This document shows, piece by piece, positions 57,820 to 64,000 of a stretch of 64,000 nucleotides of DNA. How positions within the stretch are numbered: the first letter of the stretch is position 1; each line of letters starts with the position of its first letter. A model generated the notes under the pieces. That model saw only the letters and a list, made by a program, of their open reading frames with translations, did no database searches and had not been told where the DNA came from. The DNA lies in the NCBI RefSeq assembly GCF_027943255.1, contig NC_072892.1, positions 123,273,792-123,337,791 of the forward strand, read 5' to 3'. The translations under genes were made by a program, and so were the position numbers. The DNA is from Anastrepha obliqua. Its lineage: Eukaryota > Arthropoda > Insecta > Diptera > Tephritidae.

Positions 57820-58160
57820 TGAAGGTTTCGGTAAGGAAAAAGTGATGCCATCCAAGAACATGGAATCGCTGAGCCTGCAGCATCTACTAACCGAGCTACC
57901 CAGAAATGATATCACCAAAGTCATCAATTTCGAAAGAGTTTCAGAATTGAACTGGACGACAAGATTAAACTGGAGAATACCTGCATTTGAAAAGAAACTC
58001 TAGGAGTGTACCTTGCACTGGTACACAGATGGCTCGAGGACACTATAAGGCATAGGCGCTGGAATATATAGCCTCAAAACCAAGCATTCTGTGCCGATGG
58101 GAAGCTTCCAAGCACCTTCCAAGCGGAATTTCAAATTATGAACTTCAAGGAAGAAAATTA
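57820..58160 (+). pseudogene. LINE RNase H fragment
   Basis: CLHWYTDGSRT then GIGAGIYSLKTKHSVPMGSF, the first motif of a LINE RNase H domain (YTDGS, GAG). Decayed further on. Confidence 0.55.
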
Positions 58161-58455
58161 GCTCTGTTTAATCAAAATTGGACTGAATGCATATAGAAAA
58201 GTTATAAGCACTTAAAAAAAATAGATAGTAAATGTTTACCTAATTTATTTAGAAGTAAACAGATCTTAAAGTATTAATCGCCAACAAGAATTTATACCAG
58301 GAAGTTGGGATCTATAACCCCGCTTCCCAGGTAATTTGGTTTGCGTCGTGCCATTGCTGAGCAGTCGCATAGAACATTTTCTGTTGTTTCTTGGGACTCT
58401 TTACAGAGTCATTTTCTATCACACCAATTTTGTTCATGTAGTAAGTAAGTTTATG

Positions 58456-58760
58456 CGGCCTCGGTAGTCTGGCGTAAGTGCCCTAGCCTCCCATCCCAGA
58501 GGTTGTGTGTTCGAGACCCACGGAAAGCACGGTCCGGGTACTTTTCCCAATTTACCCCCTTTCCTTGCTTTTAAACAAAAAAAAAAATCTCATTCCGCAA
58601 CCCCAAAAACTTATCCTTCCCATCCTTCGATAATAGCGAAGACACTGCAAATTAGCGAAGTTCTCAACCCTCTGTGCGCTCCTTCTGCCAGAAAAATGTG
58701 AAACATAGATGGCGCTCCAAGCAGTAAGAAGGCGTTGTTCCTAAGCAAGTATAGGTGGGC
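58456..58760 (+). repeat. Candidate second tRNA-related SINE
   Basis: TGGCGTAAGTGCCC (A-box-like, 58470) and GTGTTCGAGACCCACGG (B box, 58509) are spaced about 35 bases apart, as in an RNA polymerase III internal promoter. An A-rich run follows near 58578. The body after that is unlike the first SINE. Only one copy is seen here, so the extent is uncertain. Confidence 0.5.
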
Positions 58761-58954
58761 ATTCCTACTATTTAGGACTGGTAGCGGCAGGCTAATCACC
58801 TACCCTATCAGAAATCAAAACATATTAACGAAACCAACGCAAGACTGAGTCTTATCGAGACGCTATGCTCCCGAGAGGAGTAAACAAGGAAAAAAAAATT
58901 CAGTTTACAATGTCCTGCTAATAGTTGAGTGTAAAGTTTTATATAATTTCTGCT

Positions 58955-59475
58955 GAAGTTTAGGATTGCCTCTACCTACGTCAATGAATCTTTTCTATTG
59001 GCGCATACCCATTTGGGCTCTCAAGTACTCGACTAAGCTTCGTTGTTCCCGCTCACGTAAACAGGCACTGTTGCTTACCCCGCTGAAATGTTCAAGACCA
59101 ACGAACGGAGTGCTTGTACCCTTTTTCGCAAAAGTTTCCGCAATTTTATTCCCTTTGTGCCCCTCATGCCCCAGTACCCACATCAGAGTAACAAAACTTC
59201 TGTATGCTGGAGTTTCGAGAGTTTTAAAATATTTCCAGACCAACCTTGATTGGAATGAGAAGCTATCTAGCGATTTTAGAGCTGCTTTACTATCAGAGAG
59301 GATGTTGATATTGGCATCACGCTCTAAGGCGTGGACCTCCGCCTGAAAAATGGAAGTCGTTTTGCCATTGTAATTGCCTTCTTAAAATGTGGTCCGACAA
59401 TTCCAGCCCCGGCACTGCCGTCTTTCATCAGTAAACCGCACCTGTGCGCCCTGTTTTAAAGATATATAAATAATC
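58955..59475 (-). pseudogene. LINE RNase H domain fragment
   Basis: The minus strand gives VRFTDERRQCRGWN (degenerate first motif), IFQAEVHALERDA, INILSDSKAALKSLDSFSFQ, then VTLMWVLGHEGHKGNKIAET, the four ordered RNase H motifs with the catalytic DxD..E..D pattern mostly recognisable. Frame changes are present. Confidence 0.7.
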
Positions 59476-59490
59476 ATTATGATGACTATA

Positions 59491-60560
59491 CAGGGTGCGG
59501 CACTCGAAGTCTAACCAGGTTTTGCTTACCGTACCATTACTTGTTACAATGATACTGGTAGCATCGCGAAACGTCATGGAGGCAGTCAGCAAAAGATTGC
59601 AAGGTCACGTGAAATGGTTCAAAAACGGAAGAAGTTACTTGAGCGAAATCCCCGAGTCCCGAGGAAGTGCCAATCAAATAGCGAAATAACTGAAAATATC
59701 TGGTCGTAGTATCCGCCGCATACTGAAAAATGATTTCAAATTCAAGCCTTACAAGATCCAAAAGGCGCATGATCTCACACCAAAGCAGTAATAAGTAAGA
59801 GCGAAGGAGTTACTTCGCTGGCCGAAAGCGGTCAATTTCCGAACATTGAGTTTTCTCACGAGAAAAATGTTGAAATTGAGCAGTTCGTGAAGTCCTCAAA
59901 CAATAGGGTTTATTTGACCGACCGTTCATACGAGAATTTGAGTCATCGATTGGCCACCTGGAGGTAGCACCCGCCACAGGTAATAGTTTGGGCCACTGTA
60001 ACCGCCGATGGGCGATCTCCAATCGTTTTCATCGATCCTGGCGTCAAGGTAAATGAGAAATATTATGGTGAAAATATTCTGGTATTCTGCAGGTTGTTTT
60101 GAAACCGTGGGCAAACAAACATTTCTGTTGCAGACCATGGACGTTTCAACCGGACTCGGTACCATCTCGCAAAGCGCGAGTGAATCAAGAATGGCTAAAA
60201 AACAACGTTCCGAACTTCATAACGTCCACACAATGGCTTTCAAATTCACCAAACGCGAATCCGATGGATTATTCTCTTTGGGCCATTTTGGAGAGCAAGG
60301 TCCGAACTAAAAGTTTTACCGGTCTCGAGGCTCTAAAATAAGCCATTGTTCGCGAGTGCGCCAAAATACCTGCAAGGCACATTCGGGCAGCTGTCTCAAG
60401 GACATAGTCAAGGCAAAAGGTTGTCATATCGAGCAAAAGTAAAATCATTCTTTATTTTGTATTATTTTCACACATTTTTTACTTTGAATTGAATAAAAGT
60501 AAATTACCAAACTAAATTTATAGCCTTTTTAATTGGTTACTCTTCGAGTGCCGGACCATG
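59491..60560 (+). mobile_element. maT-like (DD37D) element, degenerate
   Basis: Ends CAGGGTGCGGCACTCGAAG and, inverted, CATGGTCCGGCACTCGAAG, flanked by TA (59489-59490, 60561-60562). Transposase pieces include VWATVTADGRSPIVFIDPGV, VKVNEKYYGENIL, QPDSVPSRKARVNQEWLKNN and NANPMDYSLWAILESKVRTK. There are 37 residues between the Asp of QPDS and the Asp of PMDYS, the maT spacing. Many stops and shifts are present. Confidence 0.8.
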
Positions 60561-60569
60561 TAGCTCAAT

Positions 60570-61455
60570 TTATATTGGATAAAATCCACCACTTACATGA
60601 GAATTGTTATTCGTCGAATCTTCGACCCCGGACTCGTATACGAATATACTATTTTAAATTAACATTAAAGTGGCTATTATAGGAGGCCGCCGTTAGAGCG
60701 CGCTCGGGCGGTTGATTAATCTCGTTGTCTCAGCGTTGGGATTCATAATTGTGAAAATTTCACCCATCTCTTAATTGACCAAACCGATCGGAAGTATAAT
60801 CTAAAGATTTATAGCTCTTGTGCAATGAGTAACTACGTATTCATAGAGGTTTTCATATTATTTCAACAAGAAAAATGGCAAAGAAAATGATGAATGCAAA
60901 ATACTGTCAGAGTAAAGTGTATATACCTACATATAAATACAATGCAGAACATCTACATTCTTTCATTTCAATGCAGAGCTCACTTGAACTTAGCACATTC
61001 ATACATATATAAGTGCCTATATGCCTAGTTGCTGCAGAATTAATCATTATTGAAATCGAATAAATAATTCCATACTGAGCCAAGTTCGTTCGTTTGAAGG
61101 TTTCGCTTTGGAGTTGTTATTGTTTTAGCTTATTTCATTAAATTGCAAATATTTTGCATTCCCTGACATGAAAAGTACCAAAAATAATGCCAAAAACAGA
61201 AACAATGCAAAGACCAGATAAGGTTAAATCCCTGCTGCCAGCTGGATTTCCCACCTTTCTGAGCCCTCCCTACGTAGTTCATAGTAAATTACCTGAATTT
61301 TCATGAAATAAAAAGACAAAAGATAAATTACATGAACAGGAATGCACACAAAAATTTAAGTACAAAATTTATTTAGAATTAAAAGCCTTTTTAAATTTTG
61401 AGTGCGTTTTGCTCCTAGATTAACTAAATCGCTAAAATGAAATGTTCATTGAAAA
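60570..61455. other. Interval with no recognised feature
   Basis: Nothing supported. Confidence 0.4.
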
Positions 61456-61465
61456 TCACAAGTAT

Positions 61466-61947
61466 AGGGTAATTCAATAGGTGCGCTTCAACTTTTTTCC
61501 GATAGGGAGGGCGAACGACGCAATATTTTTTATTTTTCGCTTGTCATTTGTAAACTTTTTTATGAAAATAATCGTTCTGTTGCTGCTACTTTAAGAGCAT
61601 TACGGCCATTTTACGGTCCATTTAACAAGCCGTCCCGTTTTGGGGTTATGTGAAGTCATTGGTCTACAGTAACAAGCCGGCGACGATTTGTGAGCTCAGA
61701 GCCAATATTGAACGCGAAATTGCTGGAATTTCGGCCGATTTATGCAAAAGAGTGGTCGAAAATTGGGTTCAACGATTGGACTTCGTAAAACGTGCACGCG
61801 GTGGTCATGCAAAAGAAATCGAATTTCATACTTAAATGTATATGTTCAAACTCGATAATAAAAAAAAAAAATAAGTTAAAATAGTCAAACCGTTTGTGTT
61901 TTATTCAAAAAAGTTCAAAAGTTGAAGCGCTCTTACTGAAAAACCCT
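61466..61947 (+). mobile_element. DD41D MITE, 480 bp
   Basis: Ends TAGGGTAATTCAATAGGTGCG and, inverted, TAGGGTTTTTCAGTAAGAGCG, both followed by CTTCAACTTTT, within TA. The N-terminal start region is fused by deletion to the C-terminus: WGYVKSLVYSNKPATICEL, RVVENWVQRLDFVKRARGGH, EIEFHT, then a stop. No catalytic residues remain. Confidence 0.8.
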
Positions 61948-61959
61948 ATACTTATGTTT

Positions 61960-63260
61960 ATGTTGTAAAATCAAAACCTAAAATAAAGATACTCTTATGG
62001 AATGTGTGGGGGAAATCGCCTTATTTCAACAAGTTTAAGTTATCAACCCCAACACTCAGAAAGGTAAATATTTGTATTTTTCTAGAGAACTTAAATCTTC
62101 GATCATAGATGTCTGGAAAGTACTTCAGTATCAACGAATGTACCAACATAAAAAAAAGAATTGCAGTCGAAAGTCGAATGTACGTTGCCAGCAAAATTTG
62201 AAAATTCACCTTATTTTTAACAAACTTCGAATATCAGACTATATTATTCAGATCGGACATATTCACTTTGTATATTAAAGACTATAAAGACTAAATTTTC
62301 GTTCGTCCTTCTAATATTATAAGTTTTAATGTTCATTATCTATGGGTTTGATCGATCAAAAATGAGCAGCCGACCCAAATTATATTTTACTAAAATGTAC
62401 GCGGGTATATAAAATATGGTCCGGACCGAACTTACCGCTACTTAACTTGTTATATTCCTTTTGGTTGCCTTTGTGCGTAACTGTTTCTGCTGGTCGCGCT
62501 TATCACGAACGCAAAATTGCTCGCAATTATTTGTAAATAATTATAAAGCAATCGGAAGGCACCTACATAAGTGGCGTGCAAATACGAGCAGTATGCAACA
62601 GCCACCCTCTGCCATCCCGCTGACCCGCAACTGTTGATTGTGCAACACGCATGCAGTAGAAAATATAAAGCAAGTATTTTCGATTCCACATTGCATTCGG
62701 TGCGGTGTTGAAAGCGGCAGTGTAGTCTTGCTACTTGCCGTGTATTGCATGCAAAGTGCAACTGAAGGAGGACATGCTCATATGGTATAACCATACAATT
62801 TATAGGGTGGCTAAGCTAAAATGAAATTAAAAGAGCTGAGAAAGTTGTGCCCTATTTATTCAGATGACTGGTGAATCAAATATTTAAAAGAGTGCGGATG
62901 AATTTGGGTCTTAATGACAAGATAAGAAAACAATAAATCATTTCTCAAAGTAATAGGGTTCTCTTCATGGATTCTGTATTGCTGTATATTGGCGGTTTGA
63001 AAGTTTTAAATTAGCATAAGAAATTATGTGGTCCTTATATTTTAGACACACGAAGCGTTCATCAGTTCCATGCAAAACACCACGTGGAGCATCCCTGTGG
63101 AATACTTTAACCCTCTAACTCATCAGCACGTGGATATTTTTCGCCAAAACTAAACATAAAAGGGGGATATAGTGGGTTAAAATGTACTACAAAAATATTT
63201 GTCACTTATAAATTTCAGTATTTTACTATAAGTTTTTAAACAGATCAAAGCTCAAACTTT
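61960..63260. other. Interval with a mariner TIR scrap at 62160-62230
   Basis: CGAAAGTCGAATGTACGT and AAATTTGAAAATTCACCTTA at 62168-62215 match the right inverted repeat of the element at 3994-4695. No other part of that element is seen. The remainder holds nothing I recognise. Confidence 0.5.
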
Positions 63261-63267
63261 CACTTAA

Positions 63268-63972
63268 GGGGGGTGGTCTAGAGCACGAAAATTTAGGGTA
63301 TTTTCAGGAACTTTCTTTTTACAATAAAAAAAATGAAAAACGATATTTAAATTGTTTAGGCTTTTTACTTAACTCCTATTAAATACAAAAATGAAAAAAA
63401 AAAAAATTAATTTTAATAATTTAAAAAATTGCGCTTAAATTGACCCTCCCGAAAAATTGGTCCAGGACGGTGTTGTCTATTTTGGCTCTGCTATTTATCT
63501 GAAATACACAAATCAAAAAATTATTAATAAGTATGACTGTATCATTGTCCCGCTACTAAAATAAATAATTTTTTTTTTTTGACAAAATGGCGCGGTTTTG
63601 AATTTGACACTGTAAAAAACGGGGTTTTTCAGTTTTTTCATAAAAAAAAAAAATAATTGAAATAATAATATAGTTTTAGTATGGGCGATAGCCATTGATG
63701 TTGTGAACAACATATTAAAATTTCAGACGATTCAATTGAATGGTTTTTTTTTGTTGTAGTAGGTTTGAGATAACTGAGTTTAAAGTTTAGAGAGTGGAAA
63801 ATGCAACCATTGATGCTGCCGCGTGACGAATCTGACTCTACCTACTGAAACGGCTGTAGAATTGAAGATACTGGGAATATCCTTCCACAAATTTGACGTA
63901 TATTCTTAAAAGCCTATACTTTCGAAATATCAAAAAATTGATTAATTAAAAATTCTAAATGACCGCGGCCCC
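63268..63972. mobile_element. TTAA MITE, 705 bp
   Basis: Left GGGGGGTGGTCTAGAG and right, inverted, GGGGCCGCGGTCATTTAG, flanked by TTAA (63264-63267, 63973-63976). Shares GAGTTTAAAGTTT and the ATTCTTAA / ACTTTCGAAATAT segment with 35950-36178. Non-coding. Confidence 0.75.
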
Positions 63973-64000
63973 TTAAAACAAATAAATAAACCAAAGTGTA

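Noticed and set aside
62375..62455. Repeat-like stretch with TATAAAATATGGTCCGGACC followed by GAACTTACCGCTACTT
   Set aside because: It reminds me of a common dipteran repeat end, but I cannot find its partner or a second copy in the window.
1..64000. CRISPR array, bacterial operon, ribosome binding sites or phage
   Set aside because: No direct-repeat/spacer pattern or bacterial gene organisation; the content is clearly eukaryotic transposon DNA.

Overview
This window is repeat-dominated genomic DNA from an insect, most likely a true fruit fly (Tephritidae) or a related fly. The evidence is indirect: many Tc1/mariner transposases of the DD41D type (the 'rosa' group, first described from a Ceratitis species), irritans/mauritiana-like mariners, maT, piggyBac, jockey-like LINEs and a Ty3/gypsy element, all in AT-rich DNA. 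I found no host protein-coding exon, rRNA or true tRNA gene that I can defend. Almost every coding-capable stretch belongs to a transposable element, and almost all are broken.

Layout. 1-4.7 kb: a DNA transposon with ~430-bp inverted repeats and an intact 576-aa transposase-like gene, then a mariner deletion derivative with ~140-bp inverted repeats. 6.4-9.4 kb: a LINE reverse transcriptase split by a DD41D mariner and an adjacent TTAA MITE. 11-15.8 kb: DD41D and mariner relics and a tRNA-derived SINE. 16.0-26.96 kb: one jockey-like LINE split by three insertions: a 2.5-kb element with ~800-bp inverted repeats and a TATA target duplication, a 1.29-kb mariner, and a TTAA MITE that itself carries a Ty3/gypsy retrotransposon with apparently identical LTRs. 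28-34.6 kb: LINE and mariner fragments, plus a second jockey-like LINE split by another TTAA MITE. 34.8-38 kb: DD41D and TTAA MITE remnants. 39.0-39.8 kb: an ~810-bp hexanucleotide array with blocks of different monomers. 41.3-48.3 kb: DD41D copies (one inside a SINE) and a mariner split by a 315-bp MITE. 49-54.8 kb: LINE pieces and a DD41D mariner split at TTAA by a piggyBac. 57-62 kb: a mariner MITE, a SINE candidate, LINE RNase H pieces, a maT element and a DD41D MITE. 63.3-64.0 kb: a further TTAA MITE.

What the parts do together. Insertions into LINE or transposase coding sequence act as a built-in control. Removing the insert plus one copy of its target duplication restores the host reading frame, which fixes element ends and target duplications (TA, TTAA, TATA, GAAC) and gives a relative insertion order. 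Possibly autonomous candidates are the 576-aa gene at 726-2456 and, less likely, the piggyBac (two frame changes) and the gypsy element (gag and pol in different frames). Gaps without entries are AT-rich DNA in which I see no supported feature.
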